Assembly: GCA_031769625.1 (NCBI GenBank) | Contig: JAUIMM010000126.1 | Location: forward strand, 6,844,001 to 6,908,000 | DNA length: 64,000 bases | Source: Taudactylus pleione | Lineage: Eukaryota > Chordata > Amphibia > Anura > Myobatrachidae | Direction of reading: 5' to 3' | Part shown: positions 45,783 to 57,450 of the stretch, in pieces | Layout: the number at the start of each line of letters is the position of its first letter | Position numbering within the stretch: position 1 is the first letter of the stretch | Position numbers and translations under genes: made by a program | The notes under the pieces: model-generated | What the model saw: the letters and a program-made list of their open reading frames with translations, nothing else | The model's database searches: none | What the model was told of the DNA's origin: nothing

Positions 45783-47832
45783 TTATTTATTTATTATTAT
45801 TTATTAACAGTTTCTTATATAGTGCAGCAAATTCCGTTGCGCTTTACAAATTGAATCAACATTAACAATATACTGGGTTGTAAAAGACATACATACATAC
45901 ATAACATACATAAGGGTAAGAGGACCCTGCTCGCAAGCTTACAATCTATAGGGAAATAGGTGTTGATACACAAGGAGAGGTGCTACATATTGCAAATTGG
46001 TCCAGCCCGATTGCAGATGATCTTGGTGGGCTGTATAATCCAATCACACTGGAAACTTGGCCTAGGGTTAGGAGGATGTTAAATTGAAGAAAGAGAAGAT
46101 GTGATAGGGGTTTACTATAAGAAGAGAGTTAGATAGGGAGCTATGAAAAGGTAAGGTGGGCGGTCCCGGAATCTGATAAGATTTTCTGAAGATGTGAGTT
46201 TTCAGAGAATGCTTGAATGTTTGGAAACTAGTGGAAAGTCTTATTGTGCGTGGTAAGGTATTCCACAGGGTGGGTGCAGCCCGAAAAAAGTCCTGTAATC
46301 ATACGTGGGAACAAGTAATGCGTGGGGATAAGAGACGCAGATCTTGTGCAGAGCGGAGATGTCAGGTTGGAAGATATTTTGAGATAAGTGAAGATATGTA
46401 TGTTGGTGTGGTTTGGTTAATAGCTTTATGTGTGAGTGTAAGTATTTTAAATTGAATACGGTAGAAACTGACCGCCAAAGGAGGAACTGACAGAGTGGAT
46501 CAGTAGACACTGAACGTTTGGTGAGAAAGATCAACCTCACAGCTGCATTCAAAATGGATTGTAGTGGGGAGAGCCTGTTTTTGGGAAGACCAATAAAAAG
46601 ACTATTGCAATAGTCAATGCGTGAAATTATGAGAGCGTGTATTAGAGTTTTTGCAGTGTCTTGCATAAGATATGGTCAAATTTTGGCTATGTTTTTTAGA
46701 TGTATGTAACAGGATATAGAGACAGATTGAATGTGGGGAACAAAAGACAGTTCAAGGATGACACCTAGGCAGCGAGCTTGTGGGGTGGGGTTGATTGTCA
46801 AGTTGTCAACAGTAATAGAGATATCAGGTTGGTAACTGCTATTGGCCAGTGGAAATATACAGTAATTAATTCTGTTTTGGATATATTAAGTTTGAGGTGG
46901 CAAGATGACATCCAATATTAAATGGCAGAGAGACATTCAGTGACACGGACCAGCACAGATGGTGACAAATCTGGGGAGGATAGGTAAATTTGAGTATCGT
47001 CCACGTACAGATGATTCTGAAAACCAAAAGAGCTGATTCGTTTGCCAAGAGAGGTGGTATATATTGAGAAAAGCTGAGGACCTAATACTGAACCTTGTGG
47101 TACTCCAACTGATAGAGGTAGCGAAGTGGAGGTAGAATCAGAAAAGCGAACAGTGAAAGAGCGGTTAGATAGGTAGGATGAGAACCAAGAAAGGGCTGTG
47201 TCTTGAAGACCTATGGATTGTAGTGTTTGTATGAGAAGAGAGTGGTCAACAGTGTCAAAGGCAGCTAAGAGATCTACAAAAATTAGAAGTGATTAATGGC
47301 CTTTAGCCTTGGCAGTGACCAGATCATTTACTACATTAGTCAGTGCTGTCTCAGTGGAGTGTTGGGAACGAAAGCCTGACTGAAGTGGATCCAATAAGTT
47401 GTGGGTGTTAAGAAAGTGTGTGAGGCGAGTGTAGGCAAGTCTCTCCAGTAGCTTGGAGGGGCAAGGTAGCTGGGAGATAGGACAGTAATTTGAGAGAGAG
47501 TTAGGGTCAGAATTTTGTTTTTTAAAAATGGGAGTGATCACTGCATGCTTGAACAGTGATGGAAAGATACCAGTAGAGAAAGAGAGATTACAGATTTTAG
47601 TTAAGTGTGGAATGAGCACAGGAGACAGAGCTTTACTGATTTGTGAGGGTGTAGGATCAAGAGGACAGGTAGTAGAGTAGGAGGATGAGAAGAGTGTAGC
47701 TACTTCATCTTCATTAGTGGGGTCAAATGATGAGAACGTGCCACTGGGTTCAGGTAGGGAATTGAACAAGACCCTGGCTGAGGAAGTGCATACCATTTCA
47801 TTTCGGATATTATCAATTAATATCAATTAATC
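45783..47832 (-). mobile_element. 5'-truncated L2/CR1-type LINE
   Basis: A minus-strand non-LTR retrotransposon: RT coding sequence (47826-about 46900), a decayed C-terminal region, and a 3' tail (GTTGCGCTTTACAA inverse near 45840) ending in AATAATAAATAAATAAAT-type repeats at 45783-45810, the terminal structure of L2/CR1 clade elements. No endonuclease domain remains, as expected from 5' truncation. Confidence 0.82.
46900..47826 (-). pseudogene. LINE reverse transcriptase, broken
   Basis: The first 177 codons on minus (47826-47293) include [51 protein letters not shown] and [18 protein letters not shown], the fingers and early palm blocks of L2/CR1 RTs. After a stop, the same protein continues with [14 protein letters not shown] (motif A, catalytic Asp, about 47270), [11 protein letters not shown] (motif B, about 47100) and [11 protein letters not shown] (motif C, YVDD, about 47010). 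All three catalytic Asp residues are therefore readable, but stops and frameshifts prevent a full protein. The enzyme would copy LINE RNA at a nicked target site. Confidence 0.85.
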
Positions 47833-48192
47833 AATTACTCCAATTTGAGTTTAATCTCAATATTTAAATATGTTCGTGAAAGCATTTTTTATACACAACA
47901 CAATGTACCGTTGGATATCTTTTTCCACTGTGGATAGTATTTTTTTCTTTAATATATCTGATGGTGGAACATTTTTTTATACAACTATGGGAATACGTTA
48001 TAAGCACATATTGCTTTTTACTTCACTTCTTACAGTGAACTATTGTTGTATTATTCATGATAAAGGGGTTTACTGCAAGTGCAGCATTGAAAACACTGTT
48101 ATGATGACTCAACCGGGAGAATAATTCTGAATCAAATCCTGTATAATGATTAGGTATTTAACTGGATGACATACACCTATATGCATTAATAT
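47833..48192. other. No recognised feature
   Basis: AT-rich sequence; ATATCAATTA is repeated at the LINE junction (47809-47832), possibly target-site related. Confidence 0.35.
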
Positions 48193-48374
48193 TAGAGATG
48201 TGCGGGTTTGGTTTTATGCAGTTTTTATTGCCAAATTATCTCAAGTTCAGATTATTTCGGATTTCTCTTACTGGCTATAGAAAGCACATAACAGCCGGAT
48301 AGCCTATATGATGCCGTTTTTGAGATCCGAACATGTTTGAGTAAATCTGAGTAAAACCAAACCTCACATCTCTA
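48193..48374. mobile_element. hAT MITE with TAGAGATGTGC ends and perfect 8-bp duplication
   Basis: TAGAGATGTGCGGGTTTGG to CCAAACCTCACATCTCTA, flanked by ATTAATAT on both sides (48185-48192 and 48375-48382). The ends match the 31724 MITE and the 56981 hAT element. Confidence 0.92.
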
Positions 48375-48600
48375 ATTAATATATGTATGGCTTACAATTT
48401 TTAAAACATTACTGACAAAGGTCTGTAAAATGTGGAAATATTATCCAGAGATGATGATCAGGATACTGATCAGCCAACACCCTGTCTGTATCTATTAAAT
48501 TCATGTGTTTCATATTTTACGATAATACTGGTATCTTTTTATTTTTCTGAACAACTGTTATGTTGGAATTATTCTTCCACCATCACGCTTTTACATTGAG

Positions 48601-49077
48601 GGGCCTATTCATGATCCCTTATGGGCTCATTGCAAAAGTTGAAAAGCTAATTTCTGCATATTTTTGTAATAGGCTCATTCATCATTAGGTGCCCGATTGA
48701 GCTACCTTATATTCCACAATCTCCAAAAACTTAAAGTTTTGGGAGTTTACCTGCGAAAACCGACACCATCTCCAGATGGCTTTAGTTACCAAAGCTTTGC
48801 TCCTTGCTATTGGAAGGAGTGCCTGGTTTTAAAAAGAGAGATTTGATCGGATCCCTTTACCGCCTCTACACTGTGTCTTTGGATGAGTGCATGCATGAAC
48901 TCAGGTCACACCTGAGCATTATGCTGGATCAGCAGGGGTAAATATCATCGCTACATTGGTAGCAGTGTTAGGGATTGCAGGGAAAGCTGCTTTTCGGACC
49001 ATGAATCCACCACCACAACTTGCAAATTGGATACTTAATTAACAGGGACCAGTATGCCCCCCATAATGAATAGGCTC
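48601..49077. mobile_element. MITE with GGGCCTATTCAT ends (Harbinger-like)
   Basis: The left end GGGCCTATTCATGATCCC is mirrored by ATAATGAATAGGCTC. The interior has CTTTAGTTACCAAAGC and similar short hairpins. No coding capacity. Confidence 0.65.
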
Positions 49078-49911
49078 GTTACTAAGAATTTATTAGGACT
49101 GTTTATCTAATCATAGCCATTAAAATTTGATCCTCAGACATTTTCATAGTGAGGATGAACACAAAAATATATTGGTACAAAATGTTTTATATCTATACAG
49201 CCAAATTGACTATGTAATATTGCAAATATATAACCATTAAGCAGATCCTGTAACTATCTCCACATGTACATATACAAAACACTTGTCTAGCGAAATGGAT
49301 TACAAATGGTTACTGCTACTGGTACTCTCTCACACTTTTATTCAAGTTGGGGCTTACTCTGAACTGATGCTGCAGATCATGTTTAAGGAGATCTCACACA
49401 CTTCTTGCCCTTTCAATATCAACTAAATATAATTGGTCCCTTGTTTATTTTATGTAAAATATAATTCTATGTTTTATACAATATTGTGAGTCTTCTACTT
49501 TTTAGCGAATAAAATTGTCTTTGCACAATACTGTACACTGGAAATAAGTTATTGTGCTGTAATGTCAGTCTCCTAACAAAGTGAGTAAATGTACAAAAAA
49601 GGAGAAAAAAACTGTCAAAATCAATCTTCAAAATCAGATATGAGGGCCAGATATCTATCAAGAAGTTGAAAACTTTACATTTACCATTTATCATTTAATA
49701 ACACAATATTGTAGATGAAAACACAAATGAAAACAATAAGATTCAATAAAGCAGCACATATTATACTAGATATACTCAGTGGATTACACTAGGACCAACT
49801 ATAATTTGTAGTCCAATACCCCAGGTAAAGTGTTTCTTTATTTTTTGTTTAACCACACATATAGTAAGGTCCAAAATTAGTGTTGTAAGGTGTAATACAA
49901 CTTTTTCAGAG
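49078..49911. other. No recognised feature
   Basis: AT-rich; CAGTGGATTACACTAGGACC (49778) is echoed in inverse at about 51520-51545 (TTTGGTCCTAGTGCAGTACA), with further matches outward, so 49720-51600 may sit within a larger, older inverted-repeat element. Confidence 0.4.
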
Positions 49912-49914
49912 CTA

Positions 49915-51268
49915 GGAGCCTATTCAGCATACCTAAAATATTGAGGGAGATAATTAGGTTTAGAACTGGCATGGAGTTCTACCTAATTACCGGAGGAATT
50001 CATCATTCCTCCTCCCTATAACTATCTATTCTGAAAAGCTGTCATTTTTGCGATGACAGCTTTTCGGGAAATAGATAGTTATCCCTGTCTACACTAACTT
50101 ACCGCAGCTGGAAACAGTGCTGCGCATGTGCTGTTACAATCGTAAACCCAGCACATGCGCAGCACTACTTATAGCTGCAGTAAGTTTGTGTGCGCCCCCC
50201 CAACCCCCCCTTCCCCCTCCGCTCACCTCCCCCCGTCCCGCACTTACCTGCCCGCTGCAGCGCCTCAGGCTCCATCCTGCTGGTGTGTCTCCCAGCAACA
50301 CACAGTGCAGTTTAGAACAAAAAAAATTTTTTTGTCAACTTTACTGTGTTCTGCTGGTAGAACACAAAGGGGGTCATTCAGACCCACTCGCAAGCAGCAG
50401 TACGCTCACAAGTGGGTCGATGTTCCCCACTACGCATGCGCATGACGGAGGGAGCTCTGTCGTGCGCATGCGCGAGACCCGGACTGCGACAGCCAAGCTG
50501 TCGCTCCGGGTCTCACACCAAAGGGGGCATGCTGTCGATGTTGATTGACAGCACGCCCCCTTTGGTGGGCGTGCTGGAGGCATGCCTGCCAGATGGAGGC
50601 GTTCCCATGGGAATGCCCACCGTCTGAAGCCGGCCCCACTGACATCACTAGTGATGTCAGTGGGAGTGATTTTGGCTCTGATAGAGCCAAAATCACTCCA
50701 GGGCTTGTGGCAGGGAGACCCTACCGCAGGGTCTCCATCTCAAGTCCGATGGTCCCGATGGTCAAGACCATCGCGACCATCTTTTTGGATGCTCGTATAT
50801 GCTGTGGGTGGTGACCCACAGCTATACGAGCGTCCAGGAGGACGCTCCATTTTAATGGAGGAGGGCCCTGATTCAGAGCGAGCGCTCTGGTCAGAGCGTC
50901 TGGCTCTGAATCAGGCCCAATGTCAGCATTGCAGACGGAGCCAGAGGACACATCAGAGTGCCAGAGGGAGACGCCGGGGGACCTGTACAGCTGGAAGCAG
51001 GTAAGTCTGTCCTGCTATTCGCCACCTCACAGTGGCGAATAGTAACTCCATCAAATTCTGAAAATACATAATTTTCAGAATTTGATGAATACCATAATTT
51101 CCATATCCCCAAACTAATGTATGGGGAGTGTGGAAATTAACACAGGGGAGCTTAGCAAGGAGATATCAGTGATATATCCTGTGCTAAGTGGCTTCATGAA
51201 TACTAAAATAACTTTATTTAAGGAAAATGTCCTTAAAAACGTTATTTTAGTGTTGATGAATAGGCCCT
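49915..51268. mobile_element. Hairpin-chain MITE, third family, split by a nested MITE
   Basis: The ends GGAGCCTATTCAGC and TGATGAATAGGCCCT are flanked by CTA on both sides (49912-49914 and 51269-51271). Hairpins follow one another: AAAAGCTGTCATTTTTGCGA/TGACAGCTTTT, GCTATTCGCCAC/GTGGCGAATAG, CATCAAATTCTGAAAAT/ATTTTCAGAATTTGATG, and AAAATAACTTTATTTAAGGA/TCCTTAAAAACGTTATTTT. The 50369-50918 MITE is inserted within it. Confidence 0.8.
50369..50918. mobile_element. Hairpin-chain MITE, Harbinger-type ends, copy 3 (nested)
   Basis: Collinear with the 14307 copy; the left tip is altered to GGGGGTCATTCAGA and the right end is TCTGAATCAGGCCC. Hairpins include GACCCGGACTGCGAC/GTCGCTCCGGGTC (50476-50512), AGTGATTTTGGCTC/GAGCCAAAATCACT (50665-50697) and GGAGACCCT/AGGGTCTCC (50714-50736). 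The duplication is imperfect (AAA/AAT). Long open frames on both strands are by-products of the palindromes. Confidence 0.87.
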
Positions 51269-51887
51269 CTAGTGTTTTACCTCTCACAGCAGCAACCTTG
51301 ATAAACTTTACAAACCAGGGGATCATGCTTTGGTAAAAACAGGACTATGCATTAACTACAAAAGACTTGTAATTCCCATTTCTATGTCTATAGCTGGATA
51401 ATCATATTTATCTATTGAATGGATAACACTATCATTAACTTATGCAATCTATAACTGCAATTGATTTAAACAAAAATTGAAAAACACTTTACCTTGGGGT
51501 ATTGGATTACAAAATATGTTTGGTCCTAGTGCAGTACATTGAGTATTTCTACTATACTATTCTGCTTTATTGAATCTACTGTAATTTTTTTTCATCTACA
51601 ACATTATGTTATTAACTATTTCAACTTAGTGATAGATATATGGTACGCATACTTCAGTTTGAAGATTTATTTTAGTGCTGTGAGGTTTTTATTTTTTTAT
51701 GCAGAGTTATAGTATATCTTGAGGATTATCTGAGAAACAGAGTGAACTAGACTGGGTGTTAGGCAACTTATGTAAGCAATAACTCTACATATTAGTCTGT
51801 AATATAATTGCTCAAATTGTGTGCATCATGTTTTTTGCTCTAATTAGGATGTGTATACAGAAATGTTCTTAGAGCCATTGTACTACA
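51269..51887. other. No recognised feature
   Basis: AT-rich; the first part may be the right arm of the larger inverted structure noted at 49078-49911. Confidence 0.35.
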
Positions 51888-52373
51888 GGGATGTAGTCAG
51901 GATATTGGCGGGCGCTATCCCGCCCACCGATATCCCGACACTTACATCCTGACATGGGACTAAAGATAGGCATTGAAATCCCAATGCCTATCATTAACCC
52001 CACTACAGAATCCCGACACCCGGCATACTGAACGAAGGTGTGCCGGGTGTTTTAGCGTCTAGCCATGGGATGGAGGGATAGGATTGGAGCCCCCCATGGG
52101 GACTTAGGGTTAGGCATGCCCCAGGAGTGTTAGGTTAGGGGTAGTGGGAGTTAGGCTTAGGCATCACCAGAGGGGGGTTAGGGTTAGGCACACCCACAAG
52201 GAGGGTTAGGTTTAGGGTGCAGGGAAGGGGGGTTAGATTTAGGCACTAATGGGGGAAGGTTAGGGTTAGGCACTAGGGGGGGAGTTAGGGTTAGGCATCC
52301 CTAAGGGAGGGTAAAAGGGGGAGAGGGGAGGGTTAGGGTACTTACCTTCAGATGTCGGTATTTGATCCACGGG
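51888..52373. mobile_element. hAT-like TTAGGG-carrying element
   Basis: The left end GGGATGTAGTCAGGATATTG matches the end of the 20602 copy. The interior array of GGTTAGGGTTAGGCAC units spans about 52085-52345. The right end and target duplication are degraded. Confidence 0.72.
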
Positions 52374-53488
52374 CATTACACACTAATTCCGTACTGTAAC
52401 ATTTAATTTGATGCCTTTGTGGAAATTTAGCTGACTGCTTCATGTAGTCATTATTACCATTGCTGAGTAATCAGCCAATATTTGCGGTATCAGCTTATGT
52501 TTGGCCTTCTGTTGTCAATTGCTAAGATCATATGATGAATATTGCATTTGTAATGTATGTTAATCTAAGCACACACAAAAGTTTAGTGTATTTATGATAC
52601 AATGGGGTCTATTCATCATCACTTCATTTTTACAAACGCAGTTGGAAATTAACACTTTTTTTTATTATTAACACCAAAACTATAATGTAGGACACATTGT
52701 AGTATTGGTGTTAATAATAATACAAATATTTTCTCCCATATACAGAGCAATATTGGGAAGCTATCCCCATTATGATGTGGAATTTAATTGCTTAATTGTT
52801 CTTTTAAAGGAGGATACTTATAAGGAATCTCTGCGTGTCTTTTGATCACCAGAAAAACAATTATATATTTTTTCATTTCTATTTTAACATATACCTAACA
52901 AAAATGTTATTTTAAACATAATTATAAAAAAGAGTTTTTTTCCTTTGTTTTGCTCCCTTGTCAAATCCTACCTGTATATGTCCAAAATGTCAACATGTGA
53001 AATGTCAACATTATACAGAATTATGTTATGTTATGTTAGGCTGCGAGAGTGGAATATTAGGGTTAGGCACTTGGGGAAGGGTGAGGGTTAGGCTTTAGGG
53101 TCAATACTCATAGCTGAAGTCATTATCACATCACAGCTGGATCCACCAGACCCACCCAACAAGGTAAGTCACTGTTGGACAACCAGGACTAACAAATAAG
53201 CAAATATACACTTGTTAGGAGAAATATATTTTTCACTTAGGATGGGACAAATGCCAAGGACAGTCATGATAACTAGTAGTAAAACAGGGGCATATGTTAA
53301 CCAGCCAGAGAGAGCCACATCTCAACATACAGTAAGTATAACTCTGCATATGGATAAAAAATATGCAATTTTTCTGTGAACATTTCCTGTGAGTAATTTA
53401 CACCTACTGTATTTTACTTCCATCTCTGCAATAGCTCCTTTCTCTTTATAAACTAGTTAGGTTTAGGTGTTCATAAATAAGGGATAAA
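52374..53488. other. Mostly unassigned; short TTAGGG-family fragment
   Basis: 53035-53110 contains TTAGGGTTAGGCACTTGGGG, a fragment of the same array; the rest is AT-rich with nothing recognised. Confidence 0.4.
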
Positions 53489-53621
53489 GGGGGAGATTTA
53501 ATAAAGCTTGGAGAGAGATAAAATTGGAGATACAGCCTGTAAAATCAACAGTTAGGAGCTGATTGGTTGGTGCTATTTATCTCCAATTTTATCTCTCTCC
53601 AAGCTTTATTAAATCTCTCCC
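53489..53621. mobile_element. Palindromic MITE with GGGGGAGATTTAATAAAG ends
   Basis: The arms GGGGGAGATTTAATAAAGCT and AGCTTTATTAAATCTCTCCC pair for about 44 bp. The right flank is TTAA and the left ATAA, so a TTAA-type target is possible but imperfect. Confidence 0.82.
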
Positions 53622-53747
53622 TTAAGAACTTATGCAGAGTGAGTACTTTGACAGTTGGTATAGTGTATCTCTCATGAAAGCACGCTCCATATGCCCTGAA
53701 CAGTGAGCACACACTAACAAAATGCACCTATTCATATTTATGGGATT

Positions 53748-53825
53748 CTGGGAGAGATGTATCAAGCCTTGGAGAGAGATAAAGTGGAGAAGTTGTGCTG
53801 TTATTTATCTAGCACAGTCTTTGAA
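53748..53825. mobile_element. Truncated MITE of the same family
   Basis: GGGAGAGATGTATCAAGCCT and TGGAGAGAGATAAAGTGGAG match the arm of the 53489 element; the other arm is missing. Confidence 0.6.
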
Positions 53826-56353
53826 ATGACAGACACTAAGTGGTTACCCTGAAATAATTTTTTATTTAAGTTAATAACATATTTTCTAAAATGTATTTAA
53901 ATATTTTTTTTCTTGTAGCCCCATTTTCATAGGCCTCATTGCATCATTACCTCCCACCAACCAGTGGAAATAGATCCCCAGTGTCATTACCCACCCTTCT
54001 AGTGGTAATAGATTCCTAGTGGCATAACCCTCCCACCCAGCAGTGTCCGCAGGCTCCCATTGTTGCACTAACCCCCATTCTACTGTATAGGGCCATGTGT
54101 CACTATATAAGTATTTTATACCCCTTATTCCCAAGAACATTACCCTCCCCTCACCCCCTCCTCCGGTGTCAAAAGATCCTCCACAGGAAAATTATCCACC
54201 TGCTTGTGGATTTTCCCCTTATTCCCCCCCAATACACAGCACAGAGCATGGGTCAGGATGGACTGATCATCCGCCCCCCTGCTAATCTCTGCACTCCAGA
54301 GATAAGTGATTTACTATGATGAGAACTGAAGCTCACAGTCTTGTTAGCGTCACATAAGATCTAGAACAGCATACGAATGGCAATCAGGGGCATACATTCA
54401 GCAGTCCCTGGCAGTCACATCCCACTGCTTGGGATTCAGTGGTGCAGTAGGAAAACCATTCTGTACATGTGCAGAATGGATTTCCTTTTTAAAGCTGAGG
54501 GGACTGAGATGGACAGTATAGTCGCATGGAATGCAACCATGTCAGCAAAGCTCAGGTAAGTAATTATTCATGTTTAATAGCATATGCATTTGTTTAAGCT
54601 AAAACAAATGTGTCATAAGTATTTGTGATATGTACCTGTCATATGCTATTGGAAAGCATCTAAAGTTCCGCTTACTGTAAAATCCCACTTTAAATGCAAC
54701 TTTTTGATTTGTAAACTATACTCATTTCATAGCCAACTTTTCTTTAGCTCTTATTATTTATTATTATATGTGATGCAATTACATGAGTCATTATATTGCC
54801 TATTTGAATTCTATATATATTATGAGGCATATTATTCCACTGTACTTACAGTTTTCAGTTCTTTTGACTAGTTGTTATAGCATTACAAGATTTCTTTTTC
54901 CTTTCTTTTATTAATTTTTTTGTATATTTGCATTTGACATTCTACTAGTGCTGCTTATACTGTACAGTTTCTCTTTGTAGAGATATAATTTGGGACTGCA
55001 AATTGTCTAAAGCAGCGACAAGATCACTTTATCTAGTCTCTAGTGCCTCAAAGATTGTATCTGTATTTGTGCCTTATAAAGCTAATGAACACCTGTTAAA
55101 TCAAATAATATTAATGCTTCCAAGAAAATGAACATGCACTCTCAGTGTAATTGAACAAATGCTTTTATCCAAAGATACTTGTATTGCTAATATGCTGTAT
55201 TTGAACACCAGTATTAGTAATCATGTTAATGACTCACACATGATTGTAAGCCTGGGTGACAGGAATAAAAACCAACCTGGTCAAGTGATGAAATTTGTAG
55301 ACAGCCTGCTAGCAAGAATTATTGCAATTAGATTGACATAATTGTTGTCAAGCGAAAAACAAAATAGATTTATAACACTCACAGATCATTCGGTCCTTGC
55401 CCTCTGTGTGATTATTACCTAATGCATAAGAGGGATAGGAGAATCATTCTTCAAGAATGAGATAAATAGATCAAATGAGTCTTAAGAAAATAAATAAATA
55501 AACTGATTATAGTGCTATATATCAACATTACCTTGAGGCCTTCCTTGCTTTGAAATAGTGTACAGCTTGAAGCTTGAAAGGTATAAGAGGCAATGAGTAG
55601 TAAAGGGATTGTTTTACAGTTCCCTACTCTTGGAGCTTTGTCTGCTGCATATACAAATGATCAGATCATCATGGAAAATAAAGAACAAATGTGAGAACAG
55701 ATAGTAACTCATCCTGATTCTTAATTGGACCCAAAGTCCAAAGGAGGACCAATCCTGTGATTGTCAGCTGACTGCGTATCCACTAAAAAAAGCAATGGGA
55801 CTGATCATCCGCCCCCCCTGCACCATGCATGTGCACCTTCAGAGAGGATCATGCATGTCCTGATCATTTTATCCTTTCAGATTGGTCTTTCTGTGCTGCA
55901 AAAGGATGGTTATCATGTGAATTCATGGAACAGATACTTCTCTTGGGAGTTTCATGGGAGTATCTTGAGATTGGGTACAGAATTGGAAGATTTGTTTCAA
56001 TGGATCTTTTGCACCCAGCATGGGGTGAGTGCAAATGACAATACTAATGATGACTGCTGTGTTGGCAGACAGGATAACAGTGGATGGAGCAATGCATACA
56101 TATGAAGATGGCCAGATTCTTGCATGGACAAGTATAGCATAAGAACTAAAATGTGGCTGCCTCAGACATTCGTATATGCCGGCATTTTGCCTCTGACTCA
56201 GAGTTGGTAGTTTCCATGAGGACCTGGATGTGACTTAGGGGTCTATTTATTAATATTAACAAAAATATTAAAATTACAGTCATTTGGATAGTCTTTTCAG
56301 ATCCCATCCTGGTGAAAAGGGTTATCATTGTTTCCTCCAAATATAGAATGGGA
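53826..56353. other. Mostly unassigned DNA
   Basis: No coding similarity. GGACTGATCATCCGCCCCCC occurs twice (54258-54278 and about 55799-55818), suggesting a shared dispersed repeat or segment ends. Confidence 0.4.
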
Positions 56354-56600
56354 TACAGCTGTGTCTTTATACACTGTGGCTTCAGTCACATCAAATAGCA
56401 ACAAGTCCCAAGCAACTCTGCTGCACCGAGCATCTTTCTCGCTCAAAATGTGCACCTTATTTGCATAAATAAAACAACTGGGAGCAACAAAACTACTATG
56501 CTAGATTACACTGATCAATTTGATGTGTGACATTTGTACATCTGTGTGTGACTGAATCTGAATCTGTCTAAAAAGTGATCCAATGCAAGCAGCCACAACA
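56354..56600. mobile_element. Second copy of the 6208-type element, partial
   Basis: ACAGCTGTGTCTTTATACA, CCGAGCATCTTTCTCGCTCA and AATAAAACAACTGGGAGCAA align with 6208-6425 in the same order. The right end was not found. Confidence 0.6.
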
Positions 56601-56980
56601 TTTTCTCATACCATGTACTGTTGTGCTTAATCTATAACTTTGTATATGTGTAAAAACTGTTAAAGAGAAACTAAAATATCTGTCAAATAAATAATCTTTA
56701 TTGCTTATGAATAGTTTTTACTGTGTGCAATACGACTGCAATTCGTCGGGACTGCAAATCTGGTCGCATAAAATTGCTTCATAACAGTGTCATATTCTCA
56801 TTGTCCATGTCTGTGCTAAATTCATTAATGCTTATCCTAAATTCAACATTGTAGCAATGACCATTGTCCTTGCATCTACTAGTACTATTGGAATGATACA
56901 AATTTTCTCTTAAGTTGAGAAATCTTAAGTCTTGTGACATAAACTTGCCTGATTCAATGCGGGAACCTGTGGCTAAAAAC
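56601..56980. other. No recognised feature
   Basis: Unassigned sequence up to the hAT target duplication (56973-56980). Confidence 0.35.
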
Positions 56981-57194
56981 TAGAGATGAGCGGGTTCGGA
57001 TCTAAGAGATCTGAAGTAGGATCCAAGCAGGCTCGGATGTTCCTGCCTTACTTGGATCTCTGACATCGAGGCAAAACCATAGAGATGAAATCTCGCAGCT
57101 CATGAGCTTTAGTCTTTATATATAAGGGATGTGGCAGGTGCCATTTCACTCCGGCTGTGGAGACTGAACAGGGAGGGTGGGTAGTGTAGGACTG

Positions 57195-57450
57195 GGGAGA
57201 GGTGTTGTGCTGTGCTGTCTGCTGTGTACTGGGCTGGTGCTCATCCATCCTGGGCTGGTGCTGTCTGCTGTGTTGATCTGGGCTGTTGCTGATCCATCTG
57301 GGCTGGTGCTGTGCTGTCTGGTGCTGTGCTTTCTGCTGTGTCCTGGGCTGTTGCTGATCCATTCTGGGCTGGTGCTGTGCTGTCTGCTGTGTCCATCAGG
57401 GCTGGTGCTGATCCATCTGGGCTGGTGCTGTGCTTTCTGCTGCGTCTATC
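57195..57450. repeat. GGGCTGGTGCTG-type minisatellite
   Basis: Variable units built from GGGCTGGTGCTGTGCTGTCT and GATCCATC; a by-product is open frames on both strands. Confidence 0.85.

Noticed and set aside
50117..51004. Several 70-143 codon open frames
   Set aside because: Same cause as at 14307: the third hairpin-chain MITE copy and its GC-rich surroundings.
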